From a virus: a stretch of DNA of 59,313 nucleotides. Shown one piece after another: positions 9,291 through 17,085 of this stretch. Below the pieces are notes generated by a model. It had not been told where the DNA came from. It ran no database searches and saw only the letters and a list, made by a program, of their open reading frames with translations. Where the stretch lies: positions 1 through 59,313 of IMG/VR virus record IMGVR_UViG_3300037327_000208, one strand, 5' to 3'. The translations under genes and the position numbers were made by a program. The stretch's first letter is position 1, and every line of letters starts with the position of its first letter.

Positions 9291-9959
9291 ATGCAACTAC
9301 TCGGACTTAGTCAACTGATTGAAACCTTAATGCAAAAGAGTTCAGCAAATAGTACAGATATTCAATTAGCTGTTCATACTGGAGGATATTTAGGGCCTCG
9401 TGGAGACAACGAATATCCTGATGATTGCGATTCTTCCAACTATTTTAATGCTTTCATGTCTAGTTCAATAGCCGCCGCATTAGCACAGTTTTTAGAAAGT
9501 TTGATTAAGAATGAAACCTTGGTTATTAAAGCAAGGAGGGCAGACAAGGCTAAAATTTTAGAACACATCAGAACTAAGAATATTTCCAATAATAATGGTT
9601 TTTGGGATGTTAGCAAATATTGGTGTACTGACTCAAATAGGATAGAAAATGGCATAGCGACTGGCACCATCCAACTATTTGATGCATTAAACTTAGGTCT
9701 TCAGCTACCCAATAACTTTGATAATTACATTAAAATATTATTTTTTTACCGAAACTACGTAATGCACAACGGTGTGGAGTGGGAAAAATCACATCGTGAT
9801 AAATTTAAGCAAAGAATTGCGAAAAGCGACTGCAAAGGGTTTGGTTGGTCGCAATCGGATAGCGTAGATAAAGTTTGCTATTTAAAAGATGACTATGTGA
9901 AGGAATTACTGGTTTTTTGTAAAGATTTATGTAAGTTGTTTGATCTGAATCAAATTTAA
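9291..9959 (+). CDS. HEPN-like protein downstream of the restriction operon
   Basis: This 222-aa helical protein carries the R-x4-H signature of HEPN domains, R154-N-Y-V-M-H159, in the context FFYRNYVMHNG. HEPN domains are usually metal-independent RNases in toxins and defence systems, for example the PrrC and RloC anticodon nucleases. PrrC is encoded inside a type I restriction locus and is unleashed when that enzyme is blocked. The gene follows hsdS and the 127-aa gene in the same direction. No ribosome site precedes ATG 9291, and the frame is open for about 16 codons upstream, so the true start may lie further back or have been lost to a frameshift. The HEPN assignment rests on the motif and helical content only. 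Confidence 0.65.
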   Translation: MQLLGLSQLIETLMQKSSANSTDIQLAVHTGGYLGPRGDNEYPDDCDSSNYFNAFMSSSIAAALAQFLESLIKNETLVIKARRADKAKILEHIRTKNISNNNGFWDVSKYWCTDSNRIENGIATGTIQLFDALNLGLQLPNNFDNYIKILFFYRNYVMHNGVEWEKSHRDKFKQRIAKSDCKGFGWSQSDSVDKVCYLKDDYVKELLVFCKDLCKLFDLNQI

Positions 9960-10142
9960 ACATAAAACTGGACACTAGTATCTGCGCGCAATTGGTTAAG
10001 TTCGATGTGAATTTCTCTCGGCTAGATGTGATAAGAGGTACCTGCTAAGATCATGGTTTAATTAGGTTATGATTATGCTCTAAAGTTTACATATAAATAA
10101 TAACCGAAGTAACGGGGTGTAATTTTATAAGTCAGACGCTGT

Positions 10143-10388
10143 TTAACGTAATCCTAAAGTTATAAATGACATTAGGCGCTGCCTGATAGTAGGTTTTAGT
10201 GTTGGCAATGATTTCTTGGTAAATCTAATGCCACTCAAATCAGTTCGGGTGGCATCATCAACCTTGGTTTGCTCGTAGATTCGACCACCATTAGCAGTTC
10301 GTTTTACTTTATCTTCTTGAGTAGCCATTGCATTGATTAAAGGATTTGAATTTGATGTAATATTAGTGTCTACAGAAGGTTTGTTCAA
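10143..10388 (-). CDS. Possible small protein (81 aa), unknown
   Basis: This is a leftward frame rich in Thr, Asn and Lys with no recognisable domain. It has a plausible ATG but lies in a gene-poor stretch full of repeats. I list it because nothing overlaps it. It could be a chance frame or a gene remnant. Confidence 0.3.
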   Translation of the reverse strand: MNKPSVDTNITSNSNPLINAMATQEDKVKRTANGGRIYEQTKVDDATRTDLSGIRFTKKSLPTLKPTIRQRLMSFITLGLR

Positions 10389-10420
10389 TTGCTAAATGAA
10401 TCTCGTTGTAATCTCGTTAT

Positions 10421-10727
10421 CTTCATGGACTTTGTTTAATCATCGACTACTTACTATCGATTACCTGCACTGGCTTTGTTTGACAGTTTAACCTTGCCCT
10501 GTTCTTGCCCCCTTCTAAGAAGTTTGTACGTTTGCCAACGTTATCCTAATGTCACCCTCAACAAGGGGGTTGTTGTGAAGTGCAATGGCATTGTTTACAT
10601 GGGTTTGGTTTATACAACAATTTCAATGTTAAGTTTTATTAAGTTCACATGGGCTTTGTCTATCTACCAATACATCGAACTGTGATTTCAATGTAAGGTT
10701 TTGTGAGGTCCACATGGGGTTTGTATT
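10421..10727. repeat. Five spaced direct repeats around CACATGGGCTTTGTTTA
   Basis: Related 18-21 bp words occur at 10421-10438, 10466-10483, 10594-10614, 10643-10662 and 10708-10727, all in the same orientation. The last two also share about 20 bp upstream (TTTCAATGT followed by a G/T-rich run). They sit in the middle of the 1.1 kb stretch from 9960 to 11129 that lacks convincing genes. In P4-like elements such a position can hold the replication origin or regulatory RNA sites. The function here is unknown. Confidence 0.55.
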
Positions 10728-10775
10728 GGCATCACCCCAATACTAGGTAATTTTAAACCCGAATTTTCACCAAAT

Positions 10776-10973
10776 TTATATTGGAGGTAGTGAACATTTT
10801 ATGTGTTTTTGATGGGCGTTAAGTTGGTTCGTAATCCAATATTTACAATCTTGATGTCTATTATGTCGAACGGTTACTAAGTGCCAATACCCGTCAGTGG
10901 GGCTTACTTCAATTGAACTGATTTTTGCCACTAAATTGTCACTCTTACTCCCAGCTAAAAGGGCAAGTATCAA
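10776..10973 (-). pseudogene. Short frame, possibly a gene remnant
   Basis: The 65-aa frame has only a TTG start, and protein-like sequence continues about ten codons further upstream to a stop. The composition is protein-like (one run of aliphatic residues, several Trp, His and Cys). I see no domain. A decayed gene is the likeliest reading. Confidence 0.25.
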
Positions 10974-11129
10974 CCTATTGCGGTCGTTAGCAATACTGAA
11001 ATTGTGAAGGTGTATTTAATCCATTTTCACTGGTGCAAGATACTTCTATTTTTGCTTATTTCAGATATTTCCAGACATTTCAACAAACCTGACGCCGCAG
11101 TTATTAATAAAAAAAGTAAGTAATAAAAA

Positions 11130-11897
11130 TCACCCACACTGTCTTCCTTCTAGCATTTTGATGGTCCTATCTCTGAGTGTATTACCGGACGATGAATCAT
11201 TATTTGTGGAGCAGTCGAACTTCACTTCTTTTATACTGCACCCCCCTTCAATTGATTTAACATCTCTGTTTTCATCACTTATGGATAAGTATTTATCAGT
11301 GTCATCAAGCGTGTATTTACCATAGAGATTATCTTTATGAGTTTTGGTAAAATACAATACAAGTTTATTAGTGGCTCCGGGTATCAAGCTTGGGTATGTT
11401 CGAGCTTCACCCTTGTAAATCTGAGTTGTTGAATTTAAGGTTAAATCACAGGTATATAAGACCTCTTTAAGGACAGATTTACCCAAGTTTTTAAGCTTAC
11501 TAGAAAACTTGATGGCGTTAATTTTAAGTGTTTGAGCGAGAATAGTATATTCGTTACCTAATTGGTCACCGAGTATATTAACAGGCGTATATTGCAGGCC
11601 AATGTGTTCAACCTTTTCTAGCCGTTTTTTGCGTTCATTTGAATATAATGCCTGCTTTTTTCCAAGAGCGTCATAACCTGCTCTACCATCTCTATATTTT
11701 GTTAAATGGACATCGTCAGGAGTACAGTCAGGTGAATACTTTTTAGCTAGATACCAACACTCTCTATTATTATCATCATCATCATCGCATTGCTCCCATG
11801 CAGATTGCCACTTCTCATCACAAGATTTGAAAAAATCCAATGCATAGACTTTAGATGAAACAGCGATTAGACATATAAACATCCATTTTTTATTCAT
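11130..11897 (-). CDS. Exported cysteine-containing protein of unknown function
   Basis: The 255-aa product starts with a classical signal peptide: a KK pair, a hydrophobic core WMFICLIAV, and a cleavage site after VYA at about residue 19. The mature part has a run of aspartates near residues 38-42 and several cysteines that could form disulfides in the periplasm. The middle region (KLKNLGKS to CDLTLNS) resembles a beta-rich domain. No family comes to mind. A strong GGAGGGAGAG ribosome site lies just before ATG 11897. The gene stands alone in the island, as a cargo or lysogenic-conversion gene would. Confidence 0.75.
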   Translation of the reverse strand: MNKKWMFICLIAVSSKVYALDFFKSCDEKWQSAWEQCDDDDDNNRECWYLAKKYSPDCTPDDVHLTKYRDGRAGYDALGKKQALYSNERKKRLEKVEHIGLQYTPVNILGDQLGNEYTILAQTLKINAIKFSSKLKNLGKSVLKEVLYTCDLTLNSTTQIYKGEARTYPSLIPGATNKLVLYFTKTHKDNLYGKYTLDDTDKYLSISDENRDVKSIEGGCSIKEVKFDCSTNNDSSSGNTLRDRTIKMLEGRQCG

Positions 11898-12177
11898 TGC
11901 TCTCCCTCCTTGTTAAAAATGTGAAAACGAATCACTGCGTTTTAGTATCCTCTTGAGCTCCGTTTTTCGCTCATAGTTGTTTGTCAGGTTAGGTTGAAAC
12001 CTATCAATTTAGACTATCAAATTAAATGTAAACTACTACAGACTATCCAAATCAACACCTATTGTTTATGTTTGTCGAAAAATAAACAAATTTGTTCTGA
12101 TAAAGACTGATGAATTTTTAGTGTATCATATTCTCCAACGTAATTTTGTAGGTCAAGCTTCTATGGGCAACCAAAAA

Positions 12178-12438
12178 TCATTTCATCTTCAAACTTTCTA
12201 CTTGCGAAGCTCCAAAGAGAAAACGAATCGCACCTACACCTAGCACATGACCTTTAACCCATTCTATTTCAACTGCGATATATAGGTCACTATCAGGTGT
12301 ATTTGTTTTTTTATAGCGACTACAATACACACACATTTTTTTAATAAATGGTGTGTTTTTTGCGATTGAGATCAACCTCTGTAATTCTTTTTCCATGTTC
12401 GTCCAGTAAGCTACATAACTAATGTTAATAGAGCACAA
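12178..12438 (-). CDS. Degenerate MNT-type nucleotidyltransferase domain
   Basis: The 86-aa product aligns by eye with the minimal nucleotidyltransferase signature G-S-x10-D-x-D. It reads C-S-R-Y-K-K-T-N-T-P-D-S-D, so the spacing and the two aspartates survive but the glycine is now cysteine. The usual R-A-R-G and I-D-L segments have also drifted. A second start at the internal Met15 (MEKELQRL) looks more natural for this family. MNT proteins are typically antitoxins that modify HEPN toxins. The protein stops right after the motif region, so it is probably a worn or truncated copy. Confidence 0.5.
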   Translation of the reverse strand: MCSINISYVAYWTNMEKELQRLISIAKNTPFIKKMCVYCSRYKKTNTPDSDLYIAVEIEWVKGHVLGVGAIRFLFGASQVESLKMK

Positions 12439-12736
12439 AGAATAAATTCAACTCTTCATGTTTCGACCCTAATTACAAATTTTGAATGCGTAACACCTTT
12501 AAATAAACGGTAACCATAAATGGCATATAGCCACCGAAGAGTGGAAGTTCCTTAGGAGGAACTTTAGTAGCAAACAAAATACTTATAAAATTCTGAGTGC
12601 TAGTGACGGGTTTGTTGGATTACCTGCCGTTGACATCAAAAATCTAAAGATATACAAATTACTTGAACGGCTGGTTTTCGCTCATTGCAGTCACTCGCGT
12701 ATTTTATCAAAACATTTTAATTAGGCTAAAGTGGGC

Positions 12737-12994
12737 TTAAATGGATCGACTTCTACTTGAGTTCATGGACACCCGTTTCTTACCTTCTTGCGTAACTGGG
12801 CCAGTGCTAGCGCCGCCATGGAACTTACAGCGCCCATTTCCCCAACTTGTGCCGTCATTCTTGCAGGGAGCGCCAGAGCGTGTTTTAGCTTCGCACTTCA
12901 TATCACGGCAAAACTCAGGGTAGGGAATTTCATTTCGGTACCAAGCCTTCAAGGCTTTGACTTGTTTGGCTCTCAATATTGGGTCTGCTGTCAT
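12737..12994 (-). CDS. HGG-x-STGP motif protein
   Basis: This 85-aa protein belongs to a phage and island family recognised by C-x-A-K-T-R-S-G-x-P-C followed by G-R-C-K-F-H-G-G-A-S-T-G-P and a basic tail. The two cysteine pairs and the histidine probably bind zinc. It often sits next to replication or terminase genes. Its molecular role is not established. Here it is the last gene of the leftward replication block, beginning 32 bp after the TubC-like gene. Confidence 0.75.
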   Translation of the reverse strand: MTADPILRAKQVKALKAWYRNEIPYPEFCRDMKCEAKTRSGAPCKNDGTSWGNGRCKFHGGASTGPVTQEGKKRVSMNSSRSRSI

Positions 12995-13026
12995 TGGTGT
13001 TTACCTAAGTTTTTGGAATCAGCTAT

Positions 13027-13335
13027 CTATTTAATATTAATCTCAGTTAGGCGGCTTCCCCATCTTATTCGTTGGGCATGGATCGCTTCATTTGTTGTTT
13101 TACTAACAGGATCTAGGCACGTTAATTTTTTGCCGTCTATGATGAGACCTAGCACTGTCATTTTTGGCTTTAAAGTTGTGATGATTTTGAGTTTCCATGC
13201 CACCAGTAAGTCTTTTAATTCCGGTGTTAACTGCGTCTGTTTATCGCCTTTACCATATATAATTAATTTGCCATCGCGTGCTGCTAACGTTAAGCCTTGT
13301 TTGTTAACTAACTCAATAACAAGCCGGGCATTCAT
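13027..13335 (-). CDS. TubC N-terminal docking domain-like small protein
   Basis: The first 55 residues follow the TubC-N pattern seen in short proteins of P4-like elements: a helix (ARLVIELVNKQG), a hairpin (LAARDGKLIIYG), and LTPELKDLLVAWK, in which the LTPEL-x-x-L-L motif is diagnostic. In polyketide systems this fold docks enzymes together. In mobile elements it is encoded beside the primase/helicase, and its partner is unknown. The ATG overlaps the stop of the DUF3631 ATPase gene (ATGA), so translation is coupled. The C-terminal half is unassigned. Confidence 0.7.
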   Translation of the reverse strand: MNARLVIELVNKQGLTLAARDGKLIIYGKGDKQTQLTPELKDLLVAWKLKIITTLKPKMTVLGLIIDGKKLTCLDPVSKTTNEAIHAQRIRWGSRLTEINIK

Positions 13336-14804
13336 ATTGCTTCACTCCAAGTGCCGGGAGCGTCGTCATCCATAGTTTTATCCGTCACACCGTCACACCC
13401 TATATTTTTAGAAGGCTGAGACGTTTTATCATCCGTCACACTAGATAATGATGTGACGGATTTAAAATCTTTGAAAGCCACGTTTTTACTGACTTGTGAC
13501 GGTGTGACGGATAGAAAAGAGGGGGTTAGGTATCGCGCAAATGAATCACTAAAATCATCAACTGAATATCCTTTTTTTGTGACTGCTCCAATGCGTTTTG
13601 TTCCCGGCTTAATACCAAAACCGCTTAATTGCTTTGAAAGTTGACGAGCGGTTAACGATTTTCCGCGATTGTAAGTTAGCCAGGGTCCGTCTTCTATGTT
13701 GAGTAATGCTTCAAGCAGGTCACTGGTAAATATTTGTTTAACTTGTTTTTCTTCAAATATGGTTTGAATATCAGTTAATAACTCTTGGGCAACACTCATA
13801 CTATTATCAACACGGGTTAACTCTAATGCAGCGTTTCTTGCTAATTCCGGCCAACGTCCGCCTGCACATTCAGCTATTATTAAAAGTGGCTCCCAATTAT
13901 CAGCATCTCGGTTTTGTAGCTGCTCTGGCAGTTCTGGCTCAAGTCCTCTGACTTTCTCACCAATATCATTTGTCCACCTAGCTAAGTGCTGTTGAATAAT
14001 GGCAAATTCTGATTTCCCCTTTTTCATCCGATCTGTTTGTTCGTGTGGGCCTTTACGTCTAAGTCTTAAATCTATTGAGCGGCTTTCTATTGTTCCCGCT
14101 CGTTTACCTATTCCAGCGATAGCCTTGGCGCCCCATACGCTAAATAATTTAGGCTCGTTATCATCACCATCGCATCGAATAGTATGTGCGCTTCCTTTGG
14201 TATGTCCTGCATTGATGATGCCCCTGATAGCCTCGTTATCATCTGCAAAGCTGTCAGCTTCATCTATTAGTAATGTTGGTTGCCATTTCTCAATAGATCT
14301 AAACAAAGCGGCGGATGTTATATTGCTGGTTGTAAGTGACTGGAATGCTAAGGCACCAATAAAACTAAGCAAAGTTGATTTACCACAATTTTTTTCCGGT
14401 GCCGTAATATTGGCAATGGGTAAGCACTCGACATAATCAATTAACCAGGTAAGCGTTATCCAAAGGGAGACTGCCGTCCTTGTTGTCTGGTCACAAATAA
14501 CATGACGCTTGCATGCTGCCTCAATTCGGTTTAACAGTTGCTCCCCGTCTACCTCCTCATGGTACATATCTACTCTAGGAAAAATAACGCTATCGTCAGC
14601 TTCATCCTTTTTGGTTAATTCTTTTCTGGTTTTGTAAATTAATGTATCGAGTGTCTTAACTTGAACATTTAGCTGCTTGGCGGCTTTTGTTCTCTGCCTG
14701 TCATAGTCTAAGGTTTCGAGCGCTGCCAAATATGCGATCGCTTGATTGTCATTCATATCAGTTAACAAACCGGCTGTTGTGGCTTTTTCAATAGGGTTAG
14801 TCAT
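13332..14804 (-). CDS. DUF3631 ATPase (replication helicase-like)
   Basis: This 490-aa protein has a P-loop ATPase core. Walker A is APEKNCGKST (about residues 135-144) and Walker B is LLIDEAD (178-184), followed by an AAA-like region with the conserved IESRSIDLRLRRK. It matches the DUF3631 family of mobile-element replication proteins, often fused to or next to a Toprim primase. The C-terminal region (about 345-430) resembles the DUF3631 winged-helix tail. The gene overlaps the Toprim gene by one base, so the two together probably do the work of P4 alpha protein, priming and unwinding DNA. The last 60 residues are Ser/Asp-rich and look disordered. Confidence 0.88.
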   Translation of the reverse strand: MTNPIEKATTAGLLTDMNDNQAIAYLAALETLDYDRQRTKAAKQLNVQVKTLDTLIYKTRKELTKKDEADDSVIFPRVDMYHEEVDGEQLLNRIEAACKRHVICDQTTRTAVSLWITLTWLIDYVECLPIANITAPEKNCGKSTLLSFIGALAFQSLTTSNITSAALFRSIEKWQPTLLIDEADSFADDNEAIRGIINAGHTKGSAHTIRCDGDDNEPKLFSVWGAKAIAGIGKRAGTIESRSIDLRLRRKGPHEQTDRMKKGKSEFAIIQQHLARWTNDIGEKVRGLEPELPEQLQNRDADNWEPLLIIAECAGGRWPELARNAALELTRVDNSMSVAQELLTDIQTIFEEKQVKQIFTSDLLEALLNIEDGPWLTYNRGKSLTARQLSKQLSGFGIKPGTKRIGAVTKKGYSVDDFSDSFARYLTPSFLSVTPSQVSKNVAFKDFKSVTSLSSVTDDKTSQPSKNIGCDGVTDKTMDDDAPGTWSEAI

Positions 14805-15682
14805 TATGCGACCGCCTTATTGTTTATGCTCAGGAAGTAGTCGTTCCAGTCGCTTAAGCCAATCTTTTTTTCTTCTAGGGTAAAAGGTGGAAAACTCACT
14901 TTTGAGCCTGTTTTGTGCGCCGCTTCAATGGCTTTAGATTTACCGGGGTTAATACCTTTAGTTTGCTCTGTCATCCAATCGTCATCACCAGCAATAACAA
15001 TCTCATTATCAGGCCACTTTTTTATAACCGCTTTGGCAACGGGCAATAGGTTACCTGCGTTCATCGCTGCTATAACCGGTTGGCCTGTCATATGATGAAC
15101 ACTTGCTGCAGTTGCGTAACCCTCACAAATATAAATTCTATCGTTTAGAAGGCGACCATTTAATCCTATTAGACATCCTGTACCTGTTATCTGACCTCCT
15201 TTTAAAAACAACTTTGTTCCGTTAGGGGCAATGCGTTGAAGATTCGCTAGTTCATTTGATGCGATGTTATAAAGTGGCACCAATAACCATTTACCAGACA
15301 GTCTGAGACCTTCTACTTGCTCAATACCTTTATTTGTTAGATAAGGGTGAACAACCACTTGTTGAGCCTTCTGGTATTGTGTCTTAGCCTCCTTGGCTGC
15401 TTGCCTCTGATTCAATAGTTTCTGTTGTTTGCTACGCTCTATTGCGTCTTTAATTAATTGCCTATCATCCAAACTTCTCTGGTGGCCTTCTGGTTTCCAA
15501 ATCTCAGTTACACCTGTTAACCAGTCGCCCATGACTAGTAAGTCACCATATGACACATACCAGCCATTCTTACTTTTGGGTTTTGCTGTTGTGGCGACTC
15601 GATGAATTTGTTCGTCTTCTACTAAACAATCCACCAGCAGGCCAAATTGAATAGAGGCGTTAAGTTTTTTTTGATAATTCAT
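14804..15682 (-). CDS. Toprim-domain primase-like protein
   Basis: The 292-aa protein contains a Toprim fold, with the catalytic glutamate in YICEGYATAAS (E187) and the metal-binding DDD at 233-235. The N-terminal third (WYVSYGDLLVMGDWLTG) matches the region preceding Toprim in P4-like primases. No zinc-binding domain of DnaG type is visible. Together with the DUF3631 ATPase encoded downstream it would form the island's replication initiator. Its start codon overlaps the AlpA gene's end, as expected of a compact operon. Confidence 0.85.
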   Translation of the reverse strand: MNYQKKLNASIQFGLLVDCLVEDEQIHRVATTAKPKSKNGWYVSYGDLLVMGDWLTGVTEIWKPEGHQRSLDDRQLIKDAIERSKQQKLLNQRQAAKEAKTQYQKAQQVVVHPYLTNKGIEQVEGLRLSGKWLLVPLYNIASNELANLQRIAPNGTKLFLKGGQITGTGCLIGLNGRLLNDRIYICEGYATAASVHHMTGQPVIAAMNAGNLLPVAKAVIKKWPDNEIVIAGDDDWMTEQTKGINPGKSKAIEAAHKTGSKVSFPPFTLEEKKIGLSDWNDYFLSINNKAVA

Positions 15683-15969
15683 GTTGTCACCCCACGAACT
15701 AGATGCTTGAGTAGTTCGTTCGCAGAAGTCTCACGATTTTTTATTAGCGCTTTAACTATCAGACGGATTTCATCATCTGATTTGCCTATCGATCTAGCTG
15801 CTAATACTGTTTGGACTTCATGAGAAATAAAGCCGACAGCCCTAGCGCCCAGTGATATAGGTGGTGGGAATATTCCTTTTCTGGTTTGTTCGAATAAACT
15901 TGTGTTTGATAGGCCTGCTAAGTTGCAAGCCTCTGGTTTACGAATTACTTTTAAATTGATGTAGTGCAT
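15679..15969 (-). CDS. AlpA-family transcriptional regulator
   Basis: This 96-aa protein starts with the AlpA/excisionase-type winged helix: a recognition segment LSNTSLFEQTRKGIFPPPISLGARAVGF, where GIFP-P-I-LG-R is typical of the family. AlpA regulators of P4-like elements activate excision and integrase expression and switch on the replication block. It is the first gene of the leftward replication operon, with about 130 bp of AT-rich sequence upstream that could hold the promoter. Confidence 0.8.
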   Translation of the reverse strand: MHYINLKVIRKPEACNLAGLSNTSLFEQTRKGIFPPPISLGARAVGFISHEVQTVLAARSIGKSDDEIRLIVKALIKNRETSANELLKHLVRGVTT

Positions 15970-16102
15970 ATCAGTTTCGCTTTGTTGGTTAATAACTGAT
16001 ATCGAATTTTAGAGATATTTAAATCAGGAGATACAGAAAAAAAATTCTTTTTATTTCGGCAAGTTTTAGAGTGCCTGGATCGTTTGAGTCTTTTTAAGTA
16101 AT

Positions 16103-16990
16103 TTAAATGTCTTCCCAATAAGCTGGATGAAAAAAATTAGTTTCAAAAATCCTATGGAAAAACGTTAATCTAGTATCTCGATATTTTTTTTCTGATACCG
16201 AATTTGAGTAAATTGAATCAACGATTGTTGAGTCAGCAATTTTTATATTCTTAATTTTTTGCCAAATAAACAGATCTTGTAAGGCGAAAACTTCATAACT
16301 GGTAATTTTATTAATTTCAGCTTCTTTAGCTATTAGTTCATATTTCCATTCAGGCTCTTCCGTTTCTAATTCTTTTCTCCAAACAGGAAGCTTTGCTTTA
16401 AGCCTTTCAACAATTTCAGTGTCCGTCAATTTTTTTAAATCGAAACTTAAATGGATTTTTTCAGCATATCCTTCTGTGGCTCTTTTATCTGGGGGTGTAT
16501 ATCTAATACTATCTATAGAAAAGTCGAGGAATTGTGACCACTTTGAAATGTTAACTTCCAGACAAGAGTCAATAGTTGCCTCACATCCGTTTTCTAATCT
16601 TATTTTATCATCGATAGATTCCGTTAAACTCAGTAAATCGCCTGCATTTATTAGCCGGAAAACATTATCTGAATCAGTGTGTATTTCTTCTTGTAGAGGA
16701 AATTCTGAAAAATAACATTCAACTTTTTCGAAACCTTTATTATGATCTGATTCCTCTAAATATCTATGTGTAAGGGCTCGGTGATTTAAGATACTCGGAC
16801 TGCCTTTTAATACTGGTTCCATATGAAATTTGCTGCGAAGCCCATTTGGGTTATTTAGTATTTCTCTGTAGTTTCTTCGGCGATAATAAAACTCTTCCAT
16901 TAGGTTTTTATCATCAAGTTCTTTAAATGACTGATAGTTGGTGACATCAAACCAACTAGGAATTTCTTTTATTCTTTTGACCATTTGCAT
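16103..16990 (-). CDS. DUF6387 family protein
   Basis: The 295-aa product begins with KRIKEIPSWFDVTNYQSFK, the hallmark opening of DUF6387 proteins found next to integrases in proteobacterial islands. The remainder is soluble and mostly helical with no catalytic motif I can name. It lies between the integrase and AlpA genes in the same orientation, with independent-looking spacing of about 100 bp on each side. The function is unknown. Its constant place beside integrases suggests a role in island maintenance or defence. Confidence 0.7.
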   Translation of the reverse strand: MQMVKRIKEIPSWFDVTNYQSFKELDDKNLMEEFYYRRRNYREILNNPNGLRSKFHMEPVLKGSPSILNHRALTHRYLEESDHNKGFEKVECYFSEFPLQEEIHTDSDNVFRLINAGDLLSLTESIDDKIRLENGCEATIDSCLEVNISKWSQFLDFSIDSIRYTPPDKRATEGYAEKIHLSFDLKKLTDTEIVERLKAKLPVWRKELETEEPEWKYELIAKEAEINKITSYEVFALQDLFIWQKIKNIKIADSTIVDSIYSNSVSEKKYRDTRLTFFHRIFETNFFHPAYWEDI

Positions 16991-17085
16991 CCCTTTTTAC
17001 AAACTCCCTAATAAATCACCAATTCAGGCCAGTAGTGTTCTGGCGATTCGGGAGCTACCCTAAACTTAGTAAGCTAGTTAAGTAT

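Noticed and set aside
9291-12438. HEPN and MNT genes as one toxin-antitoxin pair
   Set aside because: They are more than 2 kb apart on opposite strands with other genes between, and the MNT motif is degenerate.
12545-12564. 8-bp inverted repeat (AAGTTCCT/AGGAACTT)
   Set aside because: The arms are short and there is no T run or promoter pattern. Such repeats occur by chance in AT-rich DNA.
12788-13375. Long plus-strand frame (195 aa)
   Set aside because: It runs across the minus-strand HGG-motif and TubC-like genes, has no recognisable domain, and the minus-strand genes have clear family patterns.
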